Source: an uncultured bacterium (GTDB lineage Bacteria > Planctomycetota > UBA1135 > GCA-002686595). From it: 37,757 nt of DNA. The position numbers were made by a program, and so were the translations under genes. Below the pieces are notes generated by a model that saw nothing but the letters and a program-made list of their open reading frames with translations, ran no database searches and had not been told where the DNA came from. Below, piece after piece: positions 1 to 7,504 of the stretch. The stretch covers positions 1-37,757 of the forward strand of contig CALHGQ010000399.1 in NCBI GenBank assembly GCA_938030175.1, given 5' to 3'. How positions within the stretch are numbered: position 1 is the stretch's first letter; the number at the start of each line of letters is the position of its first letter.

Positions 1-1
1 G

Positions 2-643
2 CTGTTCGAGGCGGGCTACCTCAAGTCGCCTGCGGATCTCTTCGAGCTGCGGACGATCCCCGACGAAGACCTGATCGCCCTCGACCGCTGGGGCGCGAAG
101 ACGGTGTCCAACCTCAAGAAGGAGCTGGAGGAGAAGCGCAAGATCACGCTGAGCCGTTTTCTTGCGTCGCTCTCGATCAACGAGGTCGGGACCTCCACGG
201 CCCGGACCCTCGCCCAGAACTTTCCGACCCTCGAAGAGCTGCGGGCGGCGACGGTGGAGCAGCTCCTCGCGGTCGACAAGATCGGCGAAGAGGTCGGCGG
301 CCGGATTCGGGCGTGGTTCGAAGACGACAGGAACGTGGCGATTCTGGAGAGCCTTCAGGGGTCGGGGGTGGAGATCGTCGAGGAAGAGTCCGCGGTGATT
401 CTGGGCAGTGCCTTCGCGGATTCGATCGTGGTCTTTACAGGGACCCTGGAGAACATGAGCCGTTTCGAGGCCAAGAAGGCGGTGGAGGCCCAGGGGGGGA
501 AGGTGGGCTCCTCCGTCTCGAAGAAGACCACTCACCTCGTGGTGGGCGGGAAACCCGGATCGAAGGCTAAGAAAGCCGAGGATCTCGGCGTGACTGTCCT
601 ATTGGAGGAGGACTTCCTCAAGCGACTGTCGGGCGATGGGTGA
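2..643 (+). CDS. ligA: NAD-dependent DNA ligase LigA, C-terminal part (5' end outside window)
   Basis: The open frame enters from the left edge and ends at TGA, giving the last 213 residues of a protein of about 670 in the family. It first shows helix-hairpin-helix repeats (TIPDEDLIALDRWGAKTVSNL, then NEVGTSTARTLAQNF and AVDKIGEEVGGRI), the DNA-gripping (HhH)2 region. A BRCT domain follows from about residue 135 (SIVVFTGTLENMSRFEAKKA, then KTTHLVVG and the closing EEDFLKRL). LigA seals nicks during replication and repair using NAD+. The adenylation domain and zinc finger lie upstream, so catalytic residues cannot be checked. The ATG at 104 in the ORF track is internal and not the start. Identification is firm. 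Confidence 0.95.
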   Translation: MFEAGYLKSPADLFELRTIPDEDLIALDRWGAKTVSNLKKELEEKRKITLSRFLASLSINEVGTSTARTLAQNFPTLEELRAATVEQLLAVDKIGEEVGGRIRAWFEDDRNVAILESLQGSGVEIVEEESAVILGSAFADSIVVFTGTLENMSRFEAKKAVEAQGGKVGSSVSKKTTHLVVGGKPGSKAKKAEDLGVTVLLEEDFLKRLSGDG

Positions 644-667
644 TGGGGGGTATGATCCGGGCAACCC

Positions 668-1336
668 ATGACCGCTGAAGACAAAGACAAGGCTTCCCCC
701 GGGGGAGCGCCGGACGACGACGTTGGGCGGCTCGTTGAGCTTGCTCACGAGGGCGACACCGACGCGCTGAACGATCTGTTCGCGCGCTATCACCAGACGA
801 TGGTCGAAGTGGCCCGGCGCAAGCTGGGGCCGCGGCTGCGGTTGAAAGAGGATCCAGACGATCTGGCCCAGACGACGTTCCGTGAGGCGACCCGTGATTT
901 CGACCGCTACCAGTACCAGGGCCAAGGGTCGCTGCTGCGGTGGCTGGTACAGATCCTCCAGAACAAGATCCGCGACAAGGCCGAGTTCTACTCGGCGGGC
1001 AAGCGTGACCTGTCCCGCGAGCGGGCCATGGACGCGGGGACGGACAACGGAGATAGCGACCCGACCCCAAGGGACTTCGTGAGCAGCGACCTCTCGGTGA
1101 CCCGTGTCGTCCAGCGGGACGAGAACTTCGAGCTACTCCGGGAATCCTTGGGCGAGCTGTCCGAGGAGCACCGGAAGGCGATTTCGCTGGTCTTCTTCGA
1201 GGGCTTGCAGCTCCGGGAAGCCGGTGAGCGCATGGGGGGCAAGACCGAGGATGCGGTGCGGATGATGCTGCGCCGGGCCGAAGCCAAGCTCGGCGAGAAG
1301 CTCCGCGGCCAGATCGAAGGCCTCGACGGTTCCTAG
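668..1336 (+). CDS. ECF-type RNA polymerase sigma factor
   Basis: A 222-residue sigma-70 family protein. Region 2 is seen at about residues 55-110 (DDLAQTTFREATRDFDRYQ, then SLLRWLVQILQNKIRDK), where core polymerase and the -10 element are contacted. Region 4 lies at about 155-215 (LSEEHRKAISLVFFEGLQ, then TEDAVRMMLRRAEAKL), a helix-turn-helix for the -35 element. Region 3 is absent, as in ECF sigmas. The N-terminus is acidic and the linker between the two regions is long (about 45 residues). No anti-sigma gene is adjacent. The next features are a terminator and a tRNA, so the gene is probably monocistronic. It starts 25 bases after ligA; the ribosome site is weak. The regulon cannot be read from the sequence. 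Confidence 0.88.
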   Translation: MTAEDKDKASPGGAPDDDVGRLVELAHEGDTDALNDLFARYHQTMVEVARRKLGPRLRLKEDPDDLAQTTFREATRDFDRYQYQGQGSLLRWLVQILQNKIRDKAEFYSAGKRDLSRERAMDAGTDNGDSDPTPRDFVSSDLSVTRVVQRDENFELLRESLGELSEEHRKAISLVFFEGLQLREAGERMGGKTEDAVRMMLRRAEAKLGEKLRGQIEGLDGS

Positions 1337-1364
1337 GGACCTATTGCGAGTCCACCTATCCGCA

Positions 1365-1403
1365 GCGAGGCCAACTCTTATCCGCAGTGGGCCCCGCTTT
1401 TTT
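1365..1403 (+). terminator. Rho-independent terminator after the sigma factor gene
   Basis: GCGAGGCC (1365-1372) pairs with GGCCCCGC (1390-1397) with one mismatch across a 17-nt loop. Six T residues follow directly (1398-1403). It lies 28 bases after the sigma factor stop. The loop is long, so the call is moderate. Confidence 0.5.
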
Positions 1404-1474
1404 GTTGGATTCGCCCCGATGGGGGCCTTCCAAAGCCTGCCGACGGAAGCTATCCTCCTCGGCTCGCGCAGAAT

Positions 1475-1550
1475 GGACCAGTAACTCAGTTGGTAGAGTG
1501 CCATGTTCACAGCGTGGAGGTCGCTGGTTCGAGTCCAGCCTGGTCCACCA
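1475..1550 (+). tRNA. tRNA-Val (anticodon CAC)
   Basis: A full cloverleaf can be folded. The acceptor stem is GGACCAG with CTGGTCC (7 bp). The D stem is ACTC/GAGT with an AGTTGGTA loop. The anticodon stem is CCATG/CGTGG with one G-U pair and the loop TTCACAG, giving CAC at 1508-1510. The variable loop has 5 nt, and the T stem GCTGG/CCAGC encloses TTCGAGT. Discriminator A and an encoded CCA (1548-1550) end the gene. CAC reads the valine codon GUG. Confidence 0.95.
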
Positions 1551-1641
1551 TTCTGCCCGTCGGATTGCCTACAGCTTGCCACGGACGTTCGTCCCGGGCC
1601 ATCGGGCTCCAGCAGTGCAGCTCTAGTTGGGAGGCCGGATC

Positions 1642-2490
1642 GTGAGCGTCAACCAGCAGGAATGGCTTGAGTCTTTGGCTCGCCTCCGCAACGAGCGCCG
1701 CGCGTGCGCCCAGGTCGTCGTGATCGGGATCAAGGGCTCGGCTCCACGGGAAGTGGGGGCGCGGATGATCGTCGCGGACGGGCGGCTCGCTTGGGGCACG
1801 ATCGGCGGAGGCCGGCTCGAACACATGGCGATCGAACGCGCCGCCGAGCTGGCGGAGAAAGCCCAGGCTGGTCAAGTCGGCGGGCACCTTGCGGGTGACG
1901 CGCAGGCGTTCACGGAAACGGTGCCGCTGTCAGAGAAGGCTGGACAGTGCTGCGGCGGCGAAGTCACCCTCTTCTACGAGGCGTTCCCCTGGAAGCGGCG
2001 AAAGCTAGTCATCTTCGGGGCGGGTCACGTGGCCCAGGCGATCGGTGGTCTTCAGCCCTACCTCGATCTCGATGTGTTGCTCATCGACCCGCGCAGCGAA
2101 GAGGAGATTGAGCCGCCACTGAAGTCGGACCGAGCGTTCGAGACGCTGTTCATCGACGCGCCCGAGGAGGAGATCGCGACCCTACCCGAGGGCTCGCTCG
2201 TCCTCGTGATGTCCCATAGCCACGCCCTTGACCAAGAGGTCGTTGCGCGGGCGATTCGCCGGAACGTCTTCCCCTACATCGGGCTGATCGGATCCGATCG
2301 CAAGTGGACTCGGTTCCGTCACCGGTTGGCGCAGCGTGGATTCACCGAAGAGGAACTGGCGCGGGTGACCTGCCCGATCGGCGTTACCAAGAGCTCGAAG
2401 GAGCCGCACAAGATCGCTCTTTCGGTGGCGGCAGAGATCGTGGACCTGAAGTTGGATCACGCGGCGGGCGGGGCCCAGGCGCAGCGGTGA
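1642..2490 (+). CDS. XdhC/CoxI family protein (molybdoenzyme maturation factor)
   Basis: A 282-residue member of the XdhC family, whose characterised members bind molybdenum cofactor, help sulfurate it, and insert it into xanthine-dehydrogenase-type enzymes. The N-terminal XdhC_CoxI domain shows VVVIGIKGSAPREVGARMIV, then WGTIGGGRLE and GQCCGGEVTLFYE. The C-terminal Rossmann-like domain begins KLVIFGAGHVAQAIGGL (GxGxxA) and includes VMSHSHALDQEV, FPYIGLIGSDRKW and the closing CPIGVTKSSKEPHKIALSVAAEIV. I chose GTG 1642 over TTG 1627 because GGGAGG at 1629-1634 is well spaced before GTG. No XdhA/XdhB-type molybdoenzyme lies in the window, so its client is elsewhere. It overlaps the next gene by GTGA. 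Confidence 0.9.
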   Translation: MSVNQQEWLESLARLRNERRACAQVVVIGIKGSAPREVGARMIVADGRLAWGTIGGGRLEHMAIERAAELAEKAQAGQVGGHLAGDAQAFTETVPLSEKAGQCCGGEVTLFYEAFPWKRRKLVIFGAGHVAQAIGGLQPYLDLDVLLIDPRSEEEIEPPLKSDRAFETLFIDAPEEEIATLPEGSLVLVMSHSHALDQEVVARAIRRNVFPYIGLIGSDRKWTRFRHRLAQRGFTEEELARVTCPIGVTKSSKEPHKIALSVAAEIVDLKLDHAAGGAQAQR

Positions 2491-4361
2491 GCGCTCCGTT
2501 GACCACGGACGGGGCCCGGGCCGGCGGTTTCCGCCGGGGGCTCATGGGCCTCGTGCTCCTCGGGGGCATCAGCCAGGTTCTCATTCAGACCCAGGCCTTT
2601 ACGGGCAACCCCATGGTGCTCATGCCCCAGGTGGACGCGATGGTCATCTGGCAGCACGCCGGTGCGATCGCGGAGGGCGAGGCCCCGGGGGATCGCCCGT
2701 TCGATACCGCGCCGCTCATTCTCTGGCTCACCGGGGCGCTGCGCGCGCTTGGGGGCGGACTTGCCGCGTGGGGGGTGCTGCAGTCCATCATGCACGTGGC
2801 GACCGCGGTCCTCCTGGCCATGGCGACGCGGTCCTTCGCGAATCACTTCCAGGGTCGCGGCGCGCAGGCGAGCGAAGAGGCTGCGGACCCAGCGTCGATG
2901 GCGCTCGGCGGACCCGGTTCGATCGGACTCGTGGCCGGTGCGCTGTTCCTCCTTCTGGATGAGCCCGCAGCTTCAACCTCTCGCGTCCTTTCGGGTTCGT
3001 TGCAGCTCGTGCTCGGGGCCGCACTCATGCTGGTGCTTGTTCCGAGGCCGGAAGGCCTCGACGTGAAGCGCGCGGCCATCGCGGGCGTGCTGCTGGGGCT
3101 CCTGTGCCTCGCCTATCCACCGATGATGGTGGGGATCCCGCTGCTGGGCCTTTGGATCTTCTTCCAAAGCGGTCGCGGTGTGCGTGAGGCCGGGCTCTTT
3201 GTGGGAGCCGCTGTCCTTAGCATCGCGCCCGCGACCCTTCACAACCATCGCGCGACCGGCGAGCTCATTCCGATCAGCGCCCAGGCGGGTCTCACCTTCT
3301 ATCACGGCAACAACGCGTCGGCGGACGGCACGATCGCTCCGGTGGGGGTCGTGAACGACAAGGAAGCCCAGGCGATGGACTCCTTGGTCCAAGCACGCGC
3401 GGCCCTTGGGGAGTCGGCCGGATGGAAGGACGCAAGCAGCTACTGGATGGGCAAGGGACTCGACTGGTGGCGCGAGAATCCCGCAGCTGGGGTCAAGCTG
3501 GCGTTCACCAAGCTCTGGTACGGCATCAGCGGACAGCGGTACGGCGACGTGTATCAACCGTGGCGGGAGCGCGACGCGGGAGTAGCCTCGCGGCTTTGGC
3601 TTGCGCCCTTGCCGATTGCATGGATCGTTCCTGCCGCGCTCGTGATGCTGTTCTTGCTGCTGCGAGCCTCTGCCACCCGATTCGCGTCGGTGCCCCTCTT
3701 GGTCTTCGTGGTGGTTCCATTGGCAGTGGTGGTGGCGTTCTTCTACACGCCGCGCTATCGAATGGCCGGCGTCGTTGCGTTCGTCCCGCTCGGCGCGATG
3801 GCCCTAGGGACCATCCTCGCGAAGTCCCACACGGCCCAAGACCGGCGCCGGACGGTATTGCTGGGTCTCGCGTTGGCGGTCGGCGCTATGAGCGGCCTCG
3901 TCAACCGGGGGCTAGGGTTCGACACGGACACCAAGGGCATGCACAGCGTTCGCTTCCTCGAGGCGATGGCCGCCGCCAACGGCGCACTCGACCGGCACGG
4001 GGACGGCGCGCGCTACCTCCACCAGCTTGTCCAGCTGGATCCAGAGAACGGAGAGAACCGCGGGCGGCTGCTGGAGATTTGCTGGTACCTCGCCGCGACC
4101 ACAAAGACCGAGGAGCTAGACCCGGCAGCGGCCCTCGAGATCGCGGAAGCGCTCGTGGCCCAGTTCGGCCCAGCACCAGGGCTGCTCGATCTGCGCGGAA
4201 CCGCCAAGGCCGCCCTCGGGGACTTCGAGGGGGCGGCCCAGGATGCTGGCCAGGCGCTCCAGGGGCATCCACCGGGTGATCCAACCCGTGTCGAAATCGA
4301 ACAGCGGCAAGCGTTGTTCGCTGCAAGGCGACCTTTCAAGCAAACTTACTCCAACGACTAG
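2487..4361 (+). CDS. Multi-pass membrane protein, GT39-like (GT-C) glycosyltransferase with TPR-like C-terminus
   Basis: A 624-residue integral membrane protein. GT-C features are an early loop acid in MPQVDAMVIWQHAGAIAEGE, the FDTAPLILWLTGAL segment, roughly 9-11 hydrophobic helices, and NHRATGELIPISAQAG plus TFYHGNN in the central loop, then FFYTPRYRMAGVVAFVPLG. These resemble GT39/PMT-type lipid-linked sugar transferases. After about residue 475 the chain becomes soluble with TPR-like helices (RYLHQLVQLDPENGENRGRL, then LLDLRGTAKAALGDFEGAAQ). The GTG start at 2487 overlaps the xdhC stop, which suggests translational coupling; the track start at 2304 would bury 180 bases in xdhC. Substrate is unknown. 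The class is likely, the exact activity is inference. Confidence 0.72.
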   Translation: MSAPLTTDGARAGGFRRGLMGLVLLGGISQVLIQTQAFTGNPMVLMPQVDAMVIWQHAGAIAEGEAPGDRPFDTAPLILWLTGALRALGGGLAAWGVLQSIMHVATAVLLAMATRSFANHFQGRGAQASEEAADPASMALGGPGSIGLVAGALFLLLDEPAASTSRVLSGSLQLVLGAALMLVLVPRPEGLDVKRAAIAGVLLGLLCLAYPPMMVGIPLLGLWIFFQSGRGVREAGLFVGAAVLSIAPATLHNHRATGELIPISAQAGLTFYHGNNASADGTIAPVGVVNDKEAQAMDSLVQARAALGESAGWKDASSYWMGKGLDWWRENPAAGVKLAFTKLWYGISGQRYGDVYQPWRERDAGVASRLWLAPLPIAWIVPAALVMLFLLLRASATRFASVPLLVFVVVPLAVVVAFFYTPRYRMAGVVAFVPLGAMALGTILAKSHTAQDRRRTVLLGLALAVGAMSGLVNRGLGFDTDTKGMHSVRFLEAMAAANGALDRHGDGARYLHQLVQLDPENGENRGRLLEICWYLAATTKTEELDPAAALEIAEALVAQFGPAPGLLDLRGTAKAALGDFEGAAQDAGQALQGHPPGDPTRVEIEQRQALFAARRPFKQTYSND

Positions 4362-4397
4362 CTCCCGCTCCGTACGTCCCCCCGACCTTGAGCCCCT

Positions 4398-5867
4398 ATG
4401 CCGAACCTGCCAACGACGAAGACCGTAGCCCTCATGTGTGCCGTAGGGGTCGGCGCCATGTCCTGCGGTGGGCCCAAGCCGCCGCCCAGGCCCAACGTCG
4501 TCCTGATCTCCATCGATACGCTGCGGCCCGACCACCTCGGCTGCTACGGGTATCGCCGGAACACGTCGCCCGAGATCGACGAGATCGCGAGTTCGGGGGC
4601 GCTCTTTGAGCAGCACATCACGAGTGCGCCGTGGACGCTCCCCGCTCACACAGCGATGTTCACGTCGGTGCCCGACTCTGTGCACGGCGTCACCTCGCCC
4701 ATCGGTAAGCGGCTGGCAGAAGAGTTCGAGACGCTCCCCGAGTCGTTCCAGAAGGCAGGCTACTCGACGGCTGGCTTTTTCGCCGGACCGTACCTGCACC
4801 CCGCGTTTGGTTTGGGACAGGGCTTCGACCAGTACATCGACTGCGTGAACACGGTGCCTGACGAGGCGCTCGACGCAGACAACCAGTGGTCGATGGCCGA
4901 CCCCGTGCTGCGCGCGTCGCACCACGGCATCACGAACGAGAAGGTCTACGACCAGTGGAAGACCTACTTCGAGAAGGCGGGAGCGAACGCGGCGGGGCAG
5001 GACGACGAGCCGTTCTTTGCGTTCGTTCACCTGTGGGACGTGCACTTCGACTTCGAGCCGCCCCCGCCCTTCGACACCATGTTCGACCCGGACTACACCG
5101 GGCCGTACACCGGCCGTGATTTCTTTACGGACCCCCGCATCAACGCGGGGATTCCAGAGCGTGATAAGCAGCACATCATCTCGCTCTACGACGGCGAGAT
5201 TCGCTGGACCGATGGGTTCATCGGGAAGATCCGTCGCGACCTAGAGTCCAAGGGACTGTGGGAGAACACGGTGGTCGTGATTACGTCGGACCATGGCACC
5301 GAGCTCTTCGATCACGGCGCGAAGGGGCACCGCACGACGCTCTTTGACGAGCTGATCCACATCCCGCTCATCGTGCACTTCCCAAGATCGGTGGTGGGTG
5401 GCAAGAGCTATCCCCAGCAGACCCAGATGATCGACCTCGGTCCGACGCTGCGCGATCTCGTGGGCCTGCCGCCCGTGGCGATCACGATGGGGGAGAGCCT
5501 CGCGCCGCTACTCAGGGGCGAGGTCCGTACGCGTGCCTCATCGCCTGCGATTTCTGAGCTCTACGACGTGGGGCGCGAGCTGCGTTCGCTGCGTACGGAG
5601 TCGGCGAAGCTCATCCATGACTCAACGGCCGCCCAGGGGAAGACCTGGTTCGACCTCACCACGGACCCGGACGAAAAGAACCCCCGCAACCTCCGGGCGA
5701 TCGATCGCTCACGTGAACTGGACAAGCAGTACGTCGAAGCCCAGACGTGGATCCTTCAGGGGTTGCAGCGTCGGCCCGCCGGGCCCGCATCAGCAGACGT
5801 CCCCAGCGAGATTCATCGGTCCCTCCAGTCCATGGGTTACACGGGCGGCGAAGATGAAGATCAGTGA
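4398..5867 (+). CDS. Sulfatase-like (alkaline phosphatase superfamily) lipoprotein with Thr at the nucleophile position
   Basis: A 489-residue protein. A short hydrophobic signal ends in GAMSCGG with Cys23 as probable lipid site, so it should be membrane-anchored and extracytoplasmic. The sulfatase fold begins NVVLISIDTLRPDHLGCYGY (metal Asp40). The metal pair is in VVVITSDHGTELFDHG (Asp298-His299), with HLWDVH in between. At the formylglycine position the sequence is T80-L-P-A-H84, not C/S-x-P-x-R. It therefore lacks the residue converted in true sulfatases; threonine is the nucleophile in some relatives such as phosphoethanolamine transferases. The C-terminus has IHRSLQSMGYTGG, a tail also seen in the protein at 30712. 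It lies 36 bases after the GT39-like gene, probably in one transcript. Substrate is unknown. Confidence 0.85.
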   Translation: MPNLPTTKTVALMCAVGVGAMSCGGPKPPPRPNVVLISIDTLRPDHLGCYGYRRNTSPEIDEIASSGALFEQHITSAPWTLPAHTAMFTSVPDSVHGVTSPIGKRLAEEFETLPESFQKAGYSTAGFFAGPYLHPAFGLGQGFDQYIDCVNTVPDEALDADNQWSMADPVLRASHHGITNEKVYDQWKTYFEKAGANAAGQDDEPFFAFVHLWDVHFDFEPPPPFDTMFDPDYTGPYTGRDFFTDPRINAGIPERDKQHIISLYDGEIRWTDGFIGKIRRDLESKGLWENTVVVITSDHGTELFDHGAKGHRTTLFDELIHIPLIVHFPRSVVGGKSYPQQTQMIDLGPTLRDLVGLPPVAITMGESLAPLLRGEVRTRASSPAISELYDVGRELRSLRTESAKLIHDSTAAQGKTWFDLTTDPDEKNPRNLRAIDRSRELDKQYVEAQTWILQGLQRRPAGPASADVPSEIHRSLQSMGYTGGEDEDQ

Positions 5868-5894
5868 CCGGATCGCGTCAAGGTTTCCACAAGA

Positions 5895-5917
5895 GTCGCG
5901 GCTGAGTCCGCCGCGAC
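5895..5917 (+). terminator. Stem-loop after the sulfatase-like gene
   Basis: GTCGCGGC and GCCGCGAC form a perfect 8-bp stem around the loop TGAGTCC, 28 bases after the stop codon. No T-tract follows, so it may be a Rho-type or weak terminator or an mRNA-stabilising hairpin. Confidence 0.4.
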
Positions 5918-5963
5918 GGCTGGGCGCCCACTAAGGTCCGCGGACATTCGTTAAAATCGAGCT

Positions 5964-6581
5964 ATGAAGCCAGCTCGCCGTTCGCCGCAGTTCTCGACCT
6001 TCCTCTTCGCTGCGGCCCTTGGACTCATGGTCGAGGCCCCGCTGCTGACCGGCTGCCAGCGCACCGCCAAGATCGAGTTGCCGGTAGCGGCGGTCTTCGA
6101 CGGTGCACGCACCTACGCCTGGAGCGGTTCCACTCCGGCTTTGGAGCGCGTGGGCGGTCCCGCGGAGCAAGACCGGGTCGAAGCGCAGCTCCGGAAGGAG
6201 CTCGACGGTGAACTCCTCGCCAAGGGGTTTGAAAAGGCCAGCGTGGAGGACGCGCGTTTCCACGCCTCGATTTATCTTGGCGTTGAGAAGGACCTGCGTA
6301 CCAAGGATCCACTCTTCTCGGTCTACTCGGCGGAACGGATCGAGCGCGGGCACGCGCTGCTGACGCTCACACCGTCGGCGCCTGCCCAAGAGATCACCTG
6401 GGACCGCAGCGTGGCTCCGGATCCTGAAGGTCCTGCCTGGATCGGGTCGACTGAGATCGTGCTGCGCGTGACGGCGCGGGGCATGGGGCAGACGGAGCTT
6501 CGCTGGACCGGGACGGAGGAGCCTCGGGACTGGCGTGTCTCAACGATCGCAGCTTCGCTGGGCAAGGGCCTCCCTGACTAG
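5964..6581 (+). CDS. Lipoprotein, DUF4136-like
   Basis: A 205-residue protein. Its N-terminal signal has a basic start (MKPARRSP), a hydrophobic core and the lipobox LLTGC. The mature part has the layout of DUF4136 lipoproteins: a FDGARTYAWSG segment early, then EAQLRKELDGELLAKGFEKA followed by ARFHASIYLGVEK, and a late IVLRVTARGMGQTELRWTGT strand pair. DUF4136 has no assigned biochemical role. Family membership is judged by pattern only and is moderate. TTAAAAT just upstream of the ATG could be a -10-like element, but it lies very close to the start. The gene runs convergent with the next lipoprotein gene. Confidence 0.6.
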   Translation: MKPARRSPQFSTFLFAAALGLMVEAPLLTGCQRTAKIELPVAAVFDGARTYAWSGSTPALERVGGPAEQDRVEAQLRKELDGELLAKGFEKASVEDARFHASIYLGVEKDLRTKDPLFSVYSAERIERGHALLTLTPSAPAQEITWDRSVAPDPEGPAWIGSTEIVLRVTARGMGQTELRWTGTEEPRDWRVSTIAASLGKGLPD

Positions 6582-6677
6582 GCCTTGCTGTTGGATCTCT
6601 GCGTCGACTATTGGGCGACTCTCTCGACTGGATCCGCTGACTTGTTTCGCTGGCTCGTTCGACTGGCTGGGTTCGCT

Positions 6678-6698
6678 GGCCGGCTCTCCAGGCCGGCC
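6678..6698. terminator. GC-rich hairpin between convergent lipoprotein genes
   Basis: GGCCGGC and GCCGGCC form a perfect 7-bp stem with loop TCTCCAG in the 134-base gap between two convergent genes. There is no T-run on either side, so a termination role is inferred from position alone. The DNA just before it (6605-6680) is a low-complexity mix of CTGG and TTCG words. Confidence 0.35.
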
Positions 6699-6715
6699 TC
6701 CCCGTTGGTCCGCGG

Positions 6716-7339
6716 CTACGGCTTTTCGAGGCTCTCGGATGCGACCGCAAGTGAGCTCCAAACGCTGTGGCTCTGGGGCTGCGGACTGATTCGAAAGCGA
6801 AGCACGGTCTCGTTGCTCCTCTCCGAGGCCCCGTGGACGTGTAGGTCAACGGGCTCGTAGGAATCGAATACATCGATCAGGTGAATCTCCGCCTCGAATC
6901 TCCCATCGCCCGCGGAGAGAACCTTCACGTCCGCCGCGTCGCCGCCCAAGTCGCGGCCGCTCGCGCTCGAGACGCGTGCGAGGAGCCCGTCGAAGTAGGC
7001 CTCCAGCATGGAGTCCAGTGTCTCTGCATCGGGGACGGGAGCATCGATCCACATGGTGAAGACGTACGACCAATGGGTCTCCGTTTCTGAGTCGAAGAAC
7101 CCAGGGGCGAAGAGGACGGACTCTGATCCGGTGGGGAGGCTCGGCGCGAACTCAGGCGGGAGCAGCAGCGTTTCGCTTCGCCATCCCTCTAAGGAGATCG
7201 GTTCCGGTTCCGGAAGCGTCGAGGTAGCGCAGGACGCGGTCCACAGTGTCGCCCATAGAGCCGGCCACAGTGTCGCCCACAGGGCCGCCCACCGAGCCGC
7301 CCGGAGTGCGGAGCAAGGCGGAGTCGATCGGTTGTTCAT
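6716..7339 (-). CDS. Putative lipoprotein with Trp-rich repetitive signal peptide
   Basis: A 207-residue protein of unrecognised family. The N-terminus is basic (MNNRSTPPCSALRAAR) and then strikingly repetitive (ALWATLWPALWATLWTASC), built from an imperfect 24-bp DNA repeat. A Cys in TASC could be a lipidation site, though the lipobox is weak because Leu is absent at -3. The mature part has a mixed alpha/beta look (ESVLFAPGFFDSETETHWSY, then LDSMLEAYFDGLLARVSSA and FEAEIHLIDVFDS). I place the start at the ATG at 7339 rather than the GTG at 7348. It could be a periplasmic protein related in role to the convergent DUF4136-like gene, but nothing in the sequence proves that. Confidence 0.62.
   Translation of the reverse strand: MNNRSTPPCSALRAARWAALWATLWPALWATLWTASCATSTLPEPEPISLEGWRSETLLLPPEFAPSLPTGSESVLFAPGFFDSETETHWSYVFTMWIDAPVPDAETLDSMLEAYFDGLLARVSSASGRDLGGDAADVKVLSAGDGRFEAEIHLIDVFDSYEPVDLHVHGASERSNETVLRFRISPQPQSHSVWSSLAVASESLEKP
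7241..7312. repeat. Imperfect 24-bp tandem repeat inside a signal-peptide coding region
   Basis: CCACAGTGTCGCCCATAGAG+CCGG (7241-7264) is followed by CCACAGTGTCGCCCACAGGG+CCGC (7265-7288), which differs at 4 positions. A degenerate third copy begins CCACCGAGCCGCCC (7289). The unit is 8 codons, so copy change would keep frame. It encodes the ALWATLW(P/T) repeats of the lipoprotein signal. Confidence 0.8.
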
Positions 7340-7504
7340 GGAGAGCACGATAACCGACTGCGCCGTGCGCTATCGCTCGGCGTCCTTGGCTTCATCGGGC
7401 ATGGCGGCCCCGGGAGCCACGTTCGGAGACGCGGCACGATCCTTGCGGCCCGCCGCGTCGTGTCAGGATCCCCCAGGTTCCTCCACTCCCATCCCTCGCA
7501 ACTA

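Noticed and set aside
1133-1582. Minus-strand ORF of 149 aa containing GWTRTSDLHAVNMALYQLSY
   Set aside because: This peptide is the known antisense translation of a tRNA gene; it overlaps tRNA-Val and the sigma factor.
1507-1887. Minus-strand ORF of 126 aa ending MVDQAGLEPATSTL
   Set aside because: Another well-known tRNA-antisense artefact; the rest is a shadow of xdhC.
2304-2486. Upstream extension of the GT39-like ORF
   Set aside because: It overlaps xdhC in another frame and has no membrane or domain character.
3422-4279. 285-aa plus-strand ORF inside the GT39-like gene
   Set aside because: Out-of-frame, Arg-rich shadow of the membrane protein.
4116-5174. 352-aa minus-strand ORF opposite the sulfatase-like gene
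   Set aside because: It is the antisense shadow of clear coding sequence, Arg/Val/Gly-rich with no motif.
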